Assembly (NCBI GenBank): GCA_913045175.1
Contig: CAJWQG010000004.1
Coordinates: forward strand, 26,986-90,985
Direction of reading: 5' to 3'
Length of the DNA stretch: 64,000 nt
From: an uncultured Gammaproteobacteria bacterium
GTDB taxonomy: Bacteria > Pseudomonadota > Gammaproteobacteria > Pseudomonadales > Azotimanducaceae
The translations under genes and the position numbers were made by a program. Positions 10,726 through 20,016 of the stretch are shown in pieces. The notes beneath the pieces were generated by a model. The model did not search any database. It was not told the DNA's origin and saw nothing but the letters and a program-made list of their open reading frames with translations. Within the stretch, counting starts at the first letter, position 1. The number at the start of each line of letters is the position of its first letter.

Positions 10726-11991
10726 ATGAAATTTGGCATCTTCTATGAGCACCAGTTACCCAAACCCTGGGGTGAAGGCAAAGAATTAAAGCTATTTCAG
10801 GATGCGTTGGAGCAGGTCGAGCTCGCTGATCGTATTGGTATTGATTACGCGTGGGAAGTTGAACATCATTTTCTAGAGGAATATTCACATTCCTCGGCAC
10901 CGGAAATTTTTCTTGCAGCCGCATCCCAGCGCACGAAGAATATTAGGCTGGGGCATGGTATTCGCCAGGTTATTACCAATTATAACCACCCTGTCAGAAC
11001 GGCAGAATGTATAGCCACCCTTGATTTAGTGTCCAATGGCAGGGTCGAATTTGGCACTGGTGAGTCCTCAGCTATATTGGAGCTGGGCGGGTTTGATATT
11101 CCCGTGGCTTCCAAGCGAGAGCAATATCTTGAGGCCACGGAACAGATAGCCAATATGCTGGCAATGGACCCGTATCCAGGCTACCAGGGTAAATATTTCG
11201 ACATGCCTTGCAGGAACGTGGTACCGAAATCCGTACAGAAGCCCCACCCTCCCTTGTGGGTAGCCTGTTCGAATCGAGAGACCATAAAAATGGCTGCCAG
11301 ACTTGGTATAGGGGCACTTACGTTTGCGTTTGTCGACCCCCTGGACGCAAAGCACTGGGTGGACGAGTACTACAGCATTATCAAGAGCGATCAGTGTGTA
11401 CCAATTGGACATTCGATTAACCCTAATATCTGCATGGTGACCAGCCTTTCGTTGCATGAGGATCGGCAAGAAGCGGTTGATAGGGGGCTCGAGGGCTTCG
11501 AATTTTTTGGTTTCGCCCTTGGCTCACTGTATGGGTTTGGCGAGCACAAACCAGGAAGAACCAATCTGTTTGAACAATTCCGTGCGGTACGAGAGCAGCG
11601 GTTGGAAGAAAACCCAATCGACATCTCCAGAGCGCTGGCTGCCGAGCGCGGAGGTATTGGTACGCCGGAAGATATGCGCAAGCACTTGCGAAAATTCGAG
11701 GAAGTGGGAGTCGATCAGGTCACTTTCATACAGCAGGCTGGCATGAACAAACATGAGCGCATCTGTGAATCCCTGGCGCTTTTTGGTCAGGAGGTCTTGC
11801 CTGAGTTCAAAGAACGGGAAGTAGCCAGAGAAACTAAGAAGGCTGAGGAACTCGCGCCTTACATCGACGCTGCGATGCAGCGTAAAAAATATATAGAACC
11901 ACTTGCGGATAAAGACATCCCAGTTTTCCCGGCACTGGGACGCTCGATAGTTGAAGGTGAAGCGGACCCAAACAAAGTTGCTGATTCCTGA
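10726..11991 (+). CDS. Luciferase-like (LLM class) flavin-dependent monooxygenase
   Basis: 421 residues from ATG 10726 (MKFGIFYEHQLPKPW, the typical first beta strand of the TIM barrel). The start at 10657 is rejected because its extra 23 residues overlap the divergent hemB control region. Landmarks of bacterial luciferase-type enzymes are AWEVEHHFLEEYSH (residues about 44-57), VEFGTGESSAILELGGF and PLWVACSNRETIKMAARLG. Such enzymes use FMN or F420 to oxidise aldehydes, ketones or heterocycles; the cofactor and substrate cannot be read here. The C-terminal 80 residues are long, charged and helical. It is a single gene between hemB and the convergent ABC-F gene. Confidence 0.85.
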   Translation: MKFGIFYEHQLPKPWGEGKELKLFQDALEQVELADRIGIDYAWEVEHHFLEEYSHSSAPEIFLAAASQRTKNIRLGHGIRQVITNYNHPVRTAECIATLDLVSNGRVEFGTGESSAILELGGFDIPVASKREQYLEATEQIANMLAMDPYPGYQGKYFDMPCRNVVPKSVQKPHPPLWVACSNRETIKMAARLGIGALTFAFVDPLDAKHWVDEYYSIIKSDQCVPIGHSINPNICMVTSLSLHEDRQEAVDRGLEGFEFFGFALGSLYGFGEHKPGRTNLFEQFRAVREQRLEENPIDISRALAAERGGIGTPEDMRKHLRKFEEVGVDQVTFIQQAGMNKHERICESLALFGQEVLPEFKEREVARETKKAEELAPYIDAAMQRKKYIEPLADKDIPVFPALGRSIVEGEADPNKVADS

Positions 11992-12007
11992 AGCCTGCCA
12001 GCAAGGT

Positions 12008-13864
12008 CTACGATTTATCGTGCGTCTCCAACTGAGCAGACAAATCCAACCACTGGGTTTCAATGTCTTCGATTTGAGATTTTAGTTCCAGCTGATCTTT
12101 CAGGAGTTGCTGAACGCTAACGCCCTGATCCCGCGTATAGATGTCGGGATTCGAAAGTCTTGTCTCAATATCCGCCAGCTTTCTAGACAGCCGCTCGAGT
12201 CGTTGATCGAGGGTTTTAATTTTGGTTCGCAGTTGTCTTGCCGCTTTATGGGTCGTTGGCTTTGGCTTGTCGATAGCAGCTGGAGGTGAAACTATCGGCT
12301 TTTCGCCAAATAATTTTGCGCGGTAATCCTGCAGGTCACCGGCATAGCGTTGCACTCCACCATCATCAACCAGCAGGAATTCATCGACTGTATTTGCAAG
12401 AATATGTCTGTCGTGTGAAATCAGGACGATGGCGCCAGGGAACTCTTGTAGCGCAATGGTTAGTGCCTGACACATTTCCATATCCAGGTGGTTGGTAGGC
12501 TCGTCCAGGAGCAAAACATTGGGCTCCTGATAGGCGATTATGGCAAGCGCCAGTCGGGCTTTCTCACCACCTGAAAAAGACGCAACCGGTTCGCTAATTC
12601 GGTCACCACGGAAGTCATAGCCTCCAAGATAGTCCCGCACCCTCTGTTCCGTTGCATTCTCGTTCAGCGATTGGATGTGAATGAACGCGGATTGTTCCAG
12701 GTGAAGGTTTTCTACCTGTTGTTGTGAGTAGTATCCGCGTTTGAGATTGGTGCCAAATATCAGCTTTCCTCCCATCAGGTTGAGCTGCCCTGCAAGGCTA
12801 CGCATCAGTGTAGATTTACCCGCGCCGTTATGTCCCAGGAGCCCCAATCTGTCTCCTGGGTGCAGGTTCAGGCGAATATCTTTCAGGATTGCGTGGTCGT
12901 AACCAAGCTCTGCGTCCTCCAGTGTGATGAGAGGATCCGATATCTTGCCACTACTGGGTATTTCGAACCGGAATGGTGAATCAATGTGCGCTGGCGCAAT
13001 GTGTGCCATTCGTGCGAGCGCCTTTAACCGACTTTGCGCCTGCCTTGCTTTGGTTGCTTTAGCTCGAAATCTTCGGATGAAATCCTGCATGTGTTCAATT
13101 TCGCGCTGTTGCCGTGCATAGTTACTTTGTTGTTCAGCCAGTCGCGCTGCTTTGATTGTTTCAAACTGACTATAGTTACCAGGAAATAACTCGATGGACT
13201 GTTGATGCAAATACGCGATCTGATCAACGCACTCATCCAGAAATGCCCTATCGTGTGAAATCAACAACAGAGTGCCAGTGTAGTGGTTAATCCAGTCTGA
13301 CAGCCAAAGGATCGTGTCCAGATCAAGGTGGTTGGTGGGCTCGTCCAGAAGCAGCAGGTCGGAAGGCTTCATTAAAGTGCGAGCTAGATTCAGACGTATC
13401 TGCCAACCGCCAGAGAACGCGCTCACAGGTTGCTGGAGTTCTTCCTGCTTGAATCCAAGCCCAATCATCAGTTTTTCAGCGCGCGCCCTCGCGGCGTAGC
13501 CATCTATTGCAGCCATAGCTTCATGCAGCTCTGCAACCTGTTCAAAACGTTCAAGTTTCTCGGCTTTGGCTAGTGCTTCACTGATCGAAACGAAGTCGAT
13601 ATCCCCTTCTAATACGTAGTTTACTGCTGGCTGGTCCGTATTGGAGGTCTCCTGCTCCATATAGGCCAGGCGGGTACCTTTTGGTAGATCGAAGTTCCCT
13701 TCGTCGGACTCAAATATGCCCGTAATCATCTGAAAAAGGCTGGTCTTACCACTACCGTTGGCACCAACGAGGCCCACCTTTGCGCCTTTACCAATGGTAA
13801 ATGAGACGTTGGCGAACAGCAGTTGGCTACCGCGGCGTAGAGCGAGGTTGGTAAATGTCAGCAC
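12008..13864 (-). CDS. yheS: ABC-F family ATPase, YheS-like
   Basis: A soluble protein of 618 residues with two ABC ATPase domains and no membrane segments, the ABC-F layout of ribosome-associated translation factors. Domain 1 has Walker A GANGSGKT, signature FSGGWQ and LLLLDEPTNHLDL. Domain 2 has GHNGAGKS, FSGGEK and LLLDEPTNHLDM. Between them lies the linker (P-site tRNA interaction motif region, about residues 235-285, with FIRRFRAKATKARQAQSR). A charged C-terminal coiled coil (about 540-610) is typical of YheS/Uup rather than EttA. The start is GTG at 13864 in the usual position (MLTFTNLALRRGSQLL). YheS has been linked to relief of ribosome stalling in E. coli; its role here is inferred from family membership. 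Confidence 0.92.
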   Translation of the reverse strand: MLTFTNLALRRGSQLLFANVSFTIGKGAKVGLVGANGSGKTSLFQMITGIFESDEGNFDLPKGTRLAYMEQETSNTDQPAVNYVLEGDIDFVSISEALAKAEKLERFEQVAELHEAMAAIDGYAARARAEKLMIGLGFKQEELQQPVSAFSGGWQIRLNLARTLMKPSDLLLLDEPTNHLDLDTILWLSDWINHYTGTLLLISHDRAFLDECVDQIAYLHQQSIELFPGNYSQFETIKAARLAEQQSNYARQQREIEHMQDFIRRFRAKATKARQAQSRLKALARMAHIAPAHIDSPFRFEIPSSGKISDPLITLEDAELGYDHAILKDIRLNLHPGDRLGLLGHNGAGKSTLMRSLAGQLNLMGGKLIFGTNLKRGYYSQQQVENLHLEQSAFIHIQSLNENATEQRVRDYLGGYDFRGDRISEPVASFSGGEKARLALAIIAYQEPNVLLLDEPTNHLDMEMCQALTIALQEFPGAIVLISHDRHILANTVDEFLLVDDGGVQRYAGDLQDYRAKLFGEKPIVSPPAAIDKPKPTTHKAARQLRTKIKTLDQRLERLSRKLADIETRLSNPDIYTRDQGVSVQQLLKDQLELKSQIEDIETQWLDLSAQLETHDKS

Positions 13865-13945
13865 GCGACAATATTACTGCAAAGTCATTTGATTTTTCGC
13901 TTTGGGTTAGTAATGCTCACTTGAAATTCCGTGGAGAGAAAAATC

Positions 13946-14431
13946 ATGATGATCAAGCTGATGATCCTGATCGTGATACTTGCTTGTATCGGTCCTTTCT
14001 TCATTAAGGGACCTGATGGTCAGCCACTGGCGACGTTAGAAGACTGGAAGATGGATCTGCCGGACTCCCCCATGGACTTGTTGCCTGATTCGGCCCAGGA
14101 ATCTGTACCGGATGTTCCTGAAGTGACGGAAGTGACGGAAGTGTACAGGTGGCAAGACGAAAACGGTGTTTGGCAGTTTTCTAATAATCCAAATGATGCG
14201 CCTGGTGCTGAAGTTATGGCGCTGGACGGAAAGATTAACATTATTGAATCTGCCCAATTGCCGCCGACATCGTCACCAGACACTCGCAAGTCGATACCAT
14301 CATCGATTCCCAGTGTCGCTACCGTGGCGCCAGGACAAGCGGCGGAACTAATGGAAACGGTAACGAATCTGCAAGATACGATCGATCAACGTAAGGCAGA
14401 TATGGATACAATTTCAGGGATGAAGCGTTAA
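13946..14431 (+). CDS. DUF4124-domain envelope protein
   Basis: 161 residues from ATG 13946, preceded by a good GGAGAG ribosome site 7 bp upstream; a GTG at 13931 is less likely. A hydrophobic N-terminal segment (MMIKLMILIVILACIGPFF) acts as signal or anchor. The motif EVYRWQDENGVWQFSNNP (residues about 60-80) is the DUF4124 core, a small beta domain found in many gammaproteobacterial periplasmic proteins. The C-terminus is Pro/Ser-rich and then helical. The function of DUF4124 proteins is unknown. The gene is divergent from yheS and overlaps the convergent dsbB stop by four bases. Confidence 0.75.
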   Translation: MMIKLMILIVILACIGPFFIKGPDGQPLATLEDWKMDLPDSPMDLLPDSAQESVPDVPEVTEVTEVYRWQDENGVWQFSNNPNDAPGAEVMALDGKINIIESAQLPPTSSPDTRKSIPSSIPSVATVAPGQAAELMETVTNLQDTIDQRKADMDTISGMKR

Positions 14432-14925
14432 CTGAGTCTGGGTTTGATAATCTGGAACAGGCTAATCGCGATCAGCCCTATAAAGCCAATGAGTGTCCAT
14501 CCGGGAATGCTTATTCCAAAAAGAGTCCACAAAACCTCGGCACAAGATCCATCTCCTGTCAGAATCATCGAGAGCACTTCAGTTAACGGAAACACATCCA
14601 TCAGGTAATCCAGACCGGGTCCGCATGCGGGCACTTCATCCTTGGGCAGGTTCTGTAGCCAAAGCTGGCGTACAGCAAGCGCCGCGCCAAGGCTGGCTGT
14701 AATCACGCCGACGCTGCCAAAAATGCGTATGCCTTTGATTCCTGGGTTGAACAGTGCGGCTATCAAAGCGACCACTCCGGTGGTGATGACTGCAACGCGT
14801 TGCAGGATACATAGTGGGCAAGGTTCGAGGGCCATCGCGTGTTCCATGTAAAGAGCGACCAGTATCAGAAAAATACATCCTGAAAAGACAAGGTAGTTGA
14901 TGTTGCGGGAGTTAGGAATAGTCAC
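14428..14925 (-). CDS. dsbB: Disulfide bond formation protein B
   Basis: DsbB reoxidises DsbA and passes electrons to quinones in the inner membrane. The 165 residues contain four membrane helices. The first cysteine pair is Cys36-Cys39 in EPCPLCILQR and the second is Cys101-Cys128 in the second periplasmic loop (VPACGPGLDYL ... GDGSCAEVLW), all four redox cysteines being present. The gene overlaps acpH by 14 bases and is the last in a five-gene minus-strand run yrfG-hslR-gshA-acpH-dsbB. DsbA is not in the window. Confidence 0.96.
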   Translation of the reverse strand: MTIPNSRNINYLVFSGCIFLILVALYMEHAMALEPCPLCILQRVAVITTGVVALIAALFNPGIKGIRIFGSVGVITASLGAALAVRQLWLQNLPKDEVPACGPGLDYLMDVFPLTEVLSMILTGDGSCAEVLWTLFGISIPGWTLIGFIGLIAISLFQIIKPRLS

Positions 14926-15535
14926 AGTGTGTTCCGTACGCCAGCTGTTTATTGTGCTGCTCTACCCAGTCGCTGGCGAATTTCTGTAGTGCCGGGAAGA
15001 AAGCCATGAAATCTGATTCCAGAGAATTTTTATGTTTCTCAAATTGTGTAAAGCCTGAGGCGAGCGGATTCTTGCGCTTTAGTCTTCCAGATAGGTATAC
15101 AAAAGAGCGCTCGATAAAATCGGGACTTCCATAGTGTTCCATGGATTTGGACCTCTGCATTCGCAGTGTTCTTTCTTTTGCTGGTGCGGAAAGATATTGA
15201 TGGTAATCCATTACTTCTCCCAGTGAAGTTTGACAAAAGTCTTCAAGGGATCTTTGATCAAACGAGCGCCAATGAACTGCAAGAAAGTGATCATAGACAA
15301 TATCAGTGATTATGCCTCCATAGCGCCTGTAGGGTGCATCAAGTCTCGCGTGACTGGATGTAACAACGGGGTGAGAGTCGGTGTATGCATCAATTGCTCT
15401 ATGCAGGCGAATCCCGGTCTCAATCCCTGCGTCGAACTGACCATTCAATCTTCCTTTAACGTGATCGGCCAGAAGATTCCCCACCAGCAACTTGGGGTGT
15501 CCGCTTGCTAACTTAAAGTGCGCAAGGTGATTCAC
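14912..15535 (-). CDS. acpH: Acyl carrier protein phosphodiesterase-like protein
   Basis: A 207-residue HD-like hydrolase of the AcpH (DUF479) family, which removes phosphopantetheine from acyl carrier protein. The N-terminus MNHLAHFKLASGHPKLLVGN followed by LLADHVKGRL and the metal-binding stretch GIRLHRAIDAYTDSHPVV are diagnostic. ADHWRS-type motifs appear as YDHFLAVHW at about residue 88. It overlaps gshA by four bases and dsbB by 14, so it is surely co-transcribed. Confidence 0.9.
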   Translation of the reverse strand: MNHLAHFKLASGHPKLLVGNLLADHVKGRLNGQFDAGIETGIRLHRAIDAYTDSHPVVTSSHARLDAPYRRYGGIITDIVYDHFLAVHWRSFDQRSLEDFCQTSLGEVMDYHQYLSAPAKERTLRMQRSKSMEHYGSPDFIERSFVYLSGRLKRKNPLASGFTQFEKHKNSLESDFMAFFPALQKFASDWVEQHNKQLAYGTHCDYS

Positions 15536-17106
15536 TGGCTGTTGAGCATGGCCTGATAGACCGCCTCATAGTCGCTTTGTATTTGATCCAGGTACTGCGC
15601 AAAGGGTGGTTCCGACTTTGCGTCGATTTTCTGTTGTGCCTTGAGTGACTCATGTGCCATCGCGGAAAGATATTCATAGTCGGCTTTACTTAATGGGTTT
15701 GCGTGGAAAAAATCCCGGTGTTTCTGCGCCAGCGCTAATCCTAAATCGTGAAAAGACCTACCCTGCATATCGTCTATCATTCGTGCACTTGTCGTTAGTT
15801 CCGGATGCTCAAGTTTCTGCCTTTGTGTCTCGAGCGACATATGGAAATCATCGCTTCCGCCTAGTCGATCAAGTACGTCTGCAATACCCATAAGGTCGTC
15901 CATAATCGAATTACCCCACTCTCTTAGAGAACGCCTACTACCCATGTCGTCGAGGTCAGCCGTATTACTTCGTCCTTCATAAACGACTGTCTTCATATTC
16001 GCCTCGACAGATGCGCAAAGCACGTCGTCATGTATTGGACTGGGACTGAACAAGTTGTGAACCAACAACATATCCAGGAAGTTAATGGTTTCTGCGTCAA
16101 TTCCTACCGGTGCGTACGGGTTGACATCTAAGAGACGGACCTCGATGTACTCAACCCCATCCTTTTGTAGAACTTCGAGAAGATTGGCGCCTGGCGGCGG
16201 AACCCTTTTCGCCCGTATCGATGTATAGAACTCCGCTTCAGATTGAAGGATGTTGGGATTAACCTGAATCGTATCCTTGTTCGGCTGGTCATAATTTTCA
16301 TATTTTGTACAGATTGCTTCCGCTAACGTCAAAAGGTAGTTGTCCAGCGAGTTGTAACAGATGTTGAGTAGACCGGACTGAGTAGCGCTCTGGTATCCGA
16401 GCCCGCCATTACGTAGCGAAGTGGCGTTAGGGCCGTACCAGGTTGCGTCGTCTAATTTACGGAGGAGGTTATCCTTCCGTTGTTCGCTAACAAAGGTGTC
16501 CGATACGGCCGGAGAGGCACCAAAGAGATAAGTTGGTAGCCAGGATAGTCGACGAAAATTGCGCATCAGATCAAAATATCGTCGAGAGCGGAAATCACAC
16601 ATAGTGTCACTGGTCTGTTCCAGTTCGTGGAGTGCTTTCCAAAAGGAATCTCGAAACGAGAAATTGTAATGGATGGCACAGATCGTCTGCATAGTACGTC
16701 CGTATCGATAACCAAGTCCGCTGCGGTAAGTTTCTTTGAGTTTTGCAAGATTGGAACTGCCGTAACGGGCCAGAGGAATGTTGGCATCCGGAGGTGGCGC
16801 GCACGGCATGCTTGCGGGCCATAAGATCTCGTCCTGCAGGCCGTCGCTTACAAAAACGTGAATATTGTTTAGTTGTCTAAGTGCGTCTTCCGTGGTGTCG
16901 CATACCGGAGTGATTAACTCCAATTGGGACTCCGAAAAATCGGTTGTAATCCTGGGATGGCATAACTTCGACCCGAGAAACTGATGGTGATCGGTTGTAG
17001 CGAGTTGGCCGCCAGGGCCGGTACGCAGTGTTTCTCGTTCGAGACCTCGTTGAAAGCAAAGCGAACTGCTATCCAGACGTGCAATCGAGTTTAGTACATC
17101 GAGCAT
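15532..17106 (-). CDS. gshA: Glutamate-cysteine ligase, type 1
   Basis: GshA makes gamma-glutamylcysteine, the first step of glutathione synthesis. The 524 residues match the gammaproteobacterial type 1 family (E. coli 518). The N-terminal motif GLERETLRTGPGGQLA contains the metal-binding Glu pair, and FSESQLELITPV, YRSGLGYRYGRTMQTICAIH and DGVEYIEVRLLDVNPYAPVG are conserved blocks of the active site. It starts 8 bp after hslR and overlaps acpH by four bases. gshB is outside the window. Confidence 0.97.
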   Translation of the reverse strand: MLDVLNSIARLDSSSLCFQRGLERETLRTGPGGQLATTDHHQFLGSKLCHPRITTDFSESQLELITPVCDTTEDALRQLNNIHVFVSDGLQDEILWPASMPCAPPPDANIPLARYGSSNLAKLKETYRSGLGYRYGRTMQTICAIHYNFSFRDSFWKALHELEQTSDTMCDFRSRRYFDLMRNFRRLSWLPTYLFGASPAVSDTFVSEQRKDNLLRKLDDATWYGPNATSLRNGGLGYQSATQSGLLNICYNSLDNYLLTLAEAICTKYENYDQPNKDTIQVNPNILQSEAEFYTSIRAKRVPPPGANLLEVLQKDGVEYIEVRLLDVNPYAPVGIDAETINFLDMLLVHNLFSPSPIHDDVLCASVEANMKTVVYEGRSNTADLDDMGSRRSLREWGNSIMDDLMGIADVLDRLGGSDDFHMSLETQRQKLEHPELTTSARMIDDMQGRSFHDLGLALAQKHRDFFHANPLSKADYEYLSAMAHESLKAQQKIDAKSEPPFAQYLDQIQSDYEAVYQAMLNSQ

Positions 17107-17114
17107 AAATGGGC

Positions 17115-17495
17115 CTAGCGAAGGTTCCTTTCGCGAAACTTGTGTATGAGCCGCCTGTCTCGCTTGTTGGGTCTGCTTTGGGTTATCAGTGAACCGGTGG
17201 CTTTCCTCTGGAGGCCTGCGAGTTCTCGCTTCTCGAGGCTCTCAGGTGTTTCTTCGTAAAGATGTTGGGCGATAGGCGCCCCGCTTCTTTTGTCGGAAAG
17301 CCCTTTGACGATAACTGTCTTTTCATCCCAACCCTGGCGAATGACAAGCTCGTCGTCTATCGCCAGATTCTTACTCGGTTTACTACGAGCGCCGTTAAGA
17401 TGAACTTTTCCGCCCGCGATTGCATCCTTGGCTCGCGCTCTGCTTTTAAAAAAGCGCGCTGCCCAAAGCCAGGTATCAAGTCTAACGCTACTCAC
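17115..17495 (-). CDS. hslR: Heat shock protein 15 (S4-domain ribosome recycling factor)
   Basis: Hsp15 binds stalled 50S subunits carrying nascent chains and helps free them. The 126 residues begin with the S4 RNA-binding domain (VRLDTWLWAARFFKSRARAK, residues 4-23, then GGKVHLNGARSKPSKNL). A basic C-terminal tail (RPNKRDRRLIHKFRERNLR) is typical. It overlaps the upstream HAD gene by four bases. Confidence 0.94.
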   Translation of the reverse strand: MSSVRLDTWLWAARFFKSRARAKDAIAGGKVHLNGARSKPSKNLAIDDELVIRQGWDEKTVIVKGLSDKRSGAPIAQHLYEETPESLEKRELAGLQRKATGSLITQSRPNKRDRRLIHKFRERNLR

Positions 17496-18160
17496 GATAA
17501 GGCGCTCTCGGTCAGTTCTGACAGATCATCCATGACTGGAAATTGAGTGACAGGCGTTATGTCTCGTCGAGAATCGGGTTTGCCGATGCATAACTGATAC
17601 GCGATCCCGGACTGTTGAGCAGCTTCAAGAACGTCAACATTATCATCGATGAGCATGGTGGTTGGTTGGTTGAGATTCCTGTCTTTTATCAGCTGGTGCC
17701 AGAATCTTGTTCTCTCTTTTGGAACACCATAGTCGTGGCTGCTGATCATATCTGGTAGTAAATCCAGCAGGCCTGTGTGTTGGTGTTTCAACGCAATTAC
17801 ATCATGGTGGGCATTGGTAACCAAAATGACATCGAGGTGCATAGATTCTAGGTGTTGAAGGAATTGCAGTGCGCCTTCACGGTACTGAATAAGATGTGTG
17901 ACCTCCTTCTTTAGCGCGAGGATGTCCACCTCAAATTCGCTCGACCAGTGGTCGGTACAGTACCAGTTAAGGTTCCCATGCTCTCTTGCAAGAGTTTCGT
18001 GGACATGCGTGCGAGCTTCATCACCGGGCATGTCGTGAATCTCCGCGTATCGCTGATGTAGGTAATGGTTCCAGAAATAATTATCGAAATTAAGGTCCAG
18101 AAGCGTCCCGTCCATATCGAGTAGCAATGTTGAGATGTCAGAGAGGTTTGGAATCTGCAT
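17492..18160 (-). CDS. yrfG: HAD-family nucleotidase, YrfG-like (GMP/IMP nucleotidase)
   Basis: About 222 residues starting at MQIPNLSDISTLLLDMDGTL (ATG 18160; an upstream ATG at 18169 is also possible). The HAD motif I DMDGTLLDL, motif II around LVTNAHHD, and motif IV TMLIDDNVDVLEAA are all present, with a helical cap containing the YrfG-typical NYFWNHYL. YrfG hydrolyses GMP and IMP in E. coli. It heads the yrfG-hslR-gshA-acpH-dsbB run; yrfG-hslR adjacency is also seen in E. coli. It is divergent from cysQ. Confidence 0.9.
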   Translation of the reverse strand: MQIPNLSDISTLLLDMDGTLLDLNFDNYFWNHYLHQRYAEIHDMPGDEARTHVHETLAREHGNLNWYCTDHWSSEFEVDILALKKEVTHLIQYREGALQFLQHLESMHLDVILVTNAHHDVIALKHQHTGLLDLLPDMISSHDYGVPKERTRFWHQLIKDRNLNQPTTMLIDDNVDVLEAAQQSGIAYQLCIGKPDSRRDITPVTQFPVMDDLSELTESALS

Positions 18161-18274
18161 CGAGATCAACTATTGGTTTGAGGCGTGATCTTACCACTAA
18201 TGAAAGCTACGGGTCGGTTGTTAGAGCTAGCAGTATGGTGTTCAATGTGCAGTCAATTTGAATGCGATCCTGTG

Positions 18275-19081
18275 ATGTCTGACTTACTACACTCTATGAT
18301 GGCGATCAGCCGAGAGGCCGGCGCTGCAATTCTAGATATCTACGGTGAAGATGACTTTGGGATCGAGCTTAAGGATGATGATTCACCATTGACCAGAGCG
18401 GACCTTGCTGCGCATCAGATTATTGTGAGCGGGTTGGAGAAGCTGGCACCCGACATTCCAATATTGTCTGAGGAGTCAGAGTCGATTGACTATGACACGC
18501 GGCGCCAATGGAACCGATATTTCCTGGTCGACCCATTGGATGGAACCAAGGAGTTTATCAATCGCAATGGTGAGTTTACGGTGAACATTGCGCTTATTGA
18601 TGATGGAGTACCGGTGCTCGGGGTCGTCTTTGTGCCTGTAAAAGATGTTTTGTATGCCGGTAATCAGCTTGATGACCCCTGTGCTTTTTTAATCGTTGAT
18701 GGTCGGACTACCGTGATCAACTCTCGCGCTATAGATAAAAATCAAGCCCTGGCCCTTGTTGCCAGCCGAAGACATGGCGGAGAGGCAACCAGTTCGTTTA
18801 TTGCAAACCTGACCCCACACTTCCCGGATATCGAAACGACTAATATGGGGAGTTCACTAAAGCTATGTCTTGTCGCATCGGGTGAGGCGGACATCTACCC
18901 AAGACTTGCGCCGACTTCAGAATGGGATACAGCTTCCGCACAGGCAGTTGTGGAAGCAGCGGGCGGCGTGGTACTCGACCTTTCGCTTAAGCCGCTGAGG
19001 TACAACACTAAGGCGGATATATTGAATCCCCACTTTTTAGTGTTGGGTGATGCCGGTTTTGAATGGTCAGCAATTTTATAG
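18275..19081 (+). CDS. cysQ: 3'(2'),5'-bisphosphate nucleotidase
   Basis: CysQ removes the 3'-phosphate of PAP, a toxic by-product of sulfate assimilation. From ATG 18275 (MSDLLHSMMAISREAGAAIL) the protein has 268 residues, close to the E. coli length. Motifs of the lithium-sensitive phosphatase superfamily are the Glu pair in LSEESESI, DPLDGTKEFINRNGEFTVN and the C-terminal SEWDTASAQAVVEAAGG. An extension to 18185 would add 30 atypical residues. The start has no strong ribosome site, so it is chosen by homology. The gene is alone, followed by a 935-bp gap. Confidence 0.93.
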   Translation: MSDLLHSMMAISREAGAAILDIYGEDDFGIELKDDDSPLTRADLAAHQIIVSGLEKLAPDIPILSEESESIDYDTRRQWNRYFLVDPLDGTKEFINRNGEFTVNIALIDDGVPVLGVVFVPVKDVLYAGNQLDDPCAFLIVDGRTTVINSRAIDKNQALALVASRRHGGEATSSFIANLTPHFPDIETTNMGSSLKLCLVASGEADIYPRLAPTSEWDTASAQAVVEAAGGVVLDLSLKPLRYNTKADILNPHFLVLGDAGFEWSAIL

Positions 19082-20016
19082 CCGGTTTCTTGAGTTCAAT
19101 TCAATTTGGGCAAGATGTGGCGCCGTTGGGCCCAGACACTGGCCTGCAAGAAAACCAATATGCACGATATTGGTGAGTGTCGGTCGTCAGGGCATCTTTA
19201 TTGCCCTTTAAGGGTTCAGTATTTCAGAGGCCTGGAATGGCGCTGTCTATCGTAGATTGCTGCAATTTTTTTACCCTATGAGCTATAACGCGGGAAGGTA
19301 TTGATGTCTACCTGATGTTAAATCTTCTGTAGAGCTTTAAAAATGGGGGTTTTCAGGGTGGTTGGTCTCAGCTAGCCAAGCTGTACGCGCATCCTTCCTG
19401 CCGAGGAGAATACTGTATATACATACAGCTTTAGCTAGCGAGGTTGACTAATATAACCGCAATGAAAACCAAATTAAAGTCGACAAAAATGGAGATTCCT
19501 GTTGTCTTTGTGCCTTGACATTTAGGAATTTGATCTAAAGTTTTGAATTACTGAAGGAAAAGTTTCTCAGTTGCTCACATTGAATTTCTCAATATCTAAC
19601 CTGAAAATATTCATGCGATACAAGCACTTTCAAGGCACGCAAATTGCTATATATTTAGTAACTTCATGAGTAACGGCATTCAATTTGAAACTGAGTACGC
19701 TGGGCGTGTCAGCTCAGGAAGCGACAAAAGGTAATTTTTGATACCTGAACGGTGACAAATTTTTCTTTTTTTTGAAATAGTTATGGACAATTCTGGGGTA
19801 TGAATTGATAATACGCGGCGTGATCACATGTAGACCTGATAGACCCCTAGCGCAGGCTATTATAAGTGAACATTCGGTATATGTACACCACTGGCCTATT
19901 TAACCCTTTAATTCTCGGCATTTGGTGCCATATAAGCCTTCTATGCGAGGAGGTTTTTTCACTAGATTTATTAATATTCGACAACCGCCAAGTCAAACTA
20001 ATGGAGTCCATGGCCT
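19082..20016. other. 935-bp AT-rich interval before rpoD
   Basis: No coding region of normal size is visible on either strand. The interval is clearly AT-richer than its flanks. It contains a sigma-54-like promoter (19634-19648) followed by a 22-codon reading frame (ATG 19666 to TAA 19732-19734), a short GGCA-TTTGG-TGCC hairpin near 19917-19930 and a GAGGAGG plus T-run near 19948-19958. In relatives rpsU and dnaG often precede rpoD; neither is here. The rpoD promoter must lie in this interval, but I could not pick a convincing -35/-10 pair. Confidence 0.6.
19634..19648 (+). promoter_or_regulatory. Sigma-54-type promoter candidate
   Basis: The sequence GGCACGcaaaTTGCT has the invariant GG and GC dinucleotides ten bases apart and matches the consensus TGGCACG-N4-TTGCW at all but the first base (A for T). 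Transcription would start near 19659. The first downstream frame is a 22-codon one at 19666; the next real gene is rpoD, about 360 bp further on. The match could be chance, but it is among the best forms of this motif. Confidence 0.5.

Noticed and set aside
19464..19518. 18-codon frame MKTKLKSTK... in the gap before rpoD
   Set aside because: Very short, no ribosome site, no conservation evidence.
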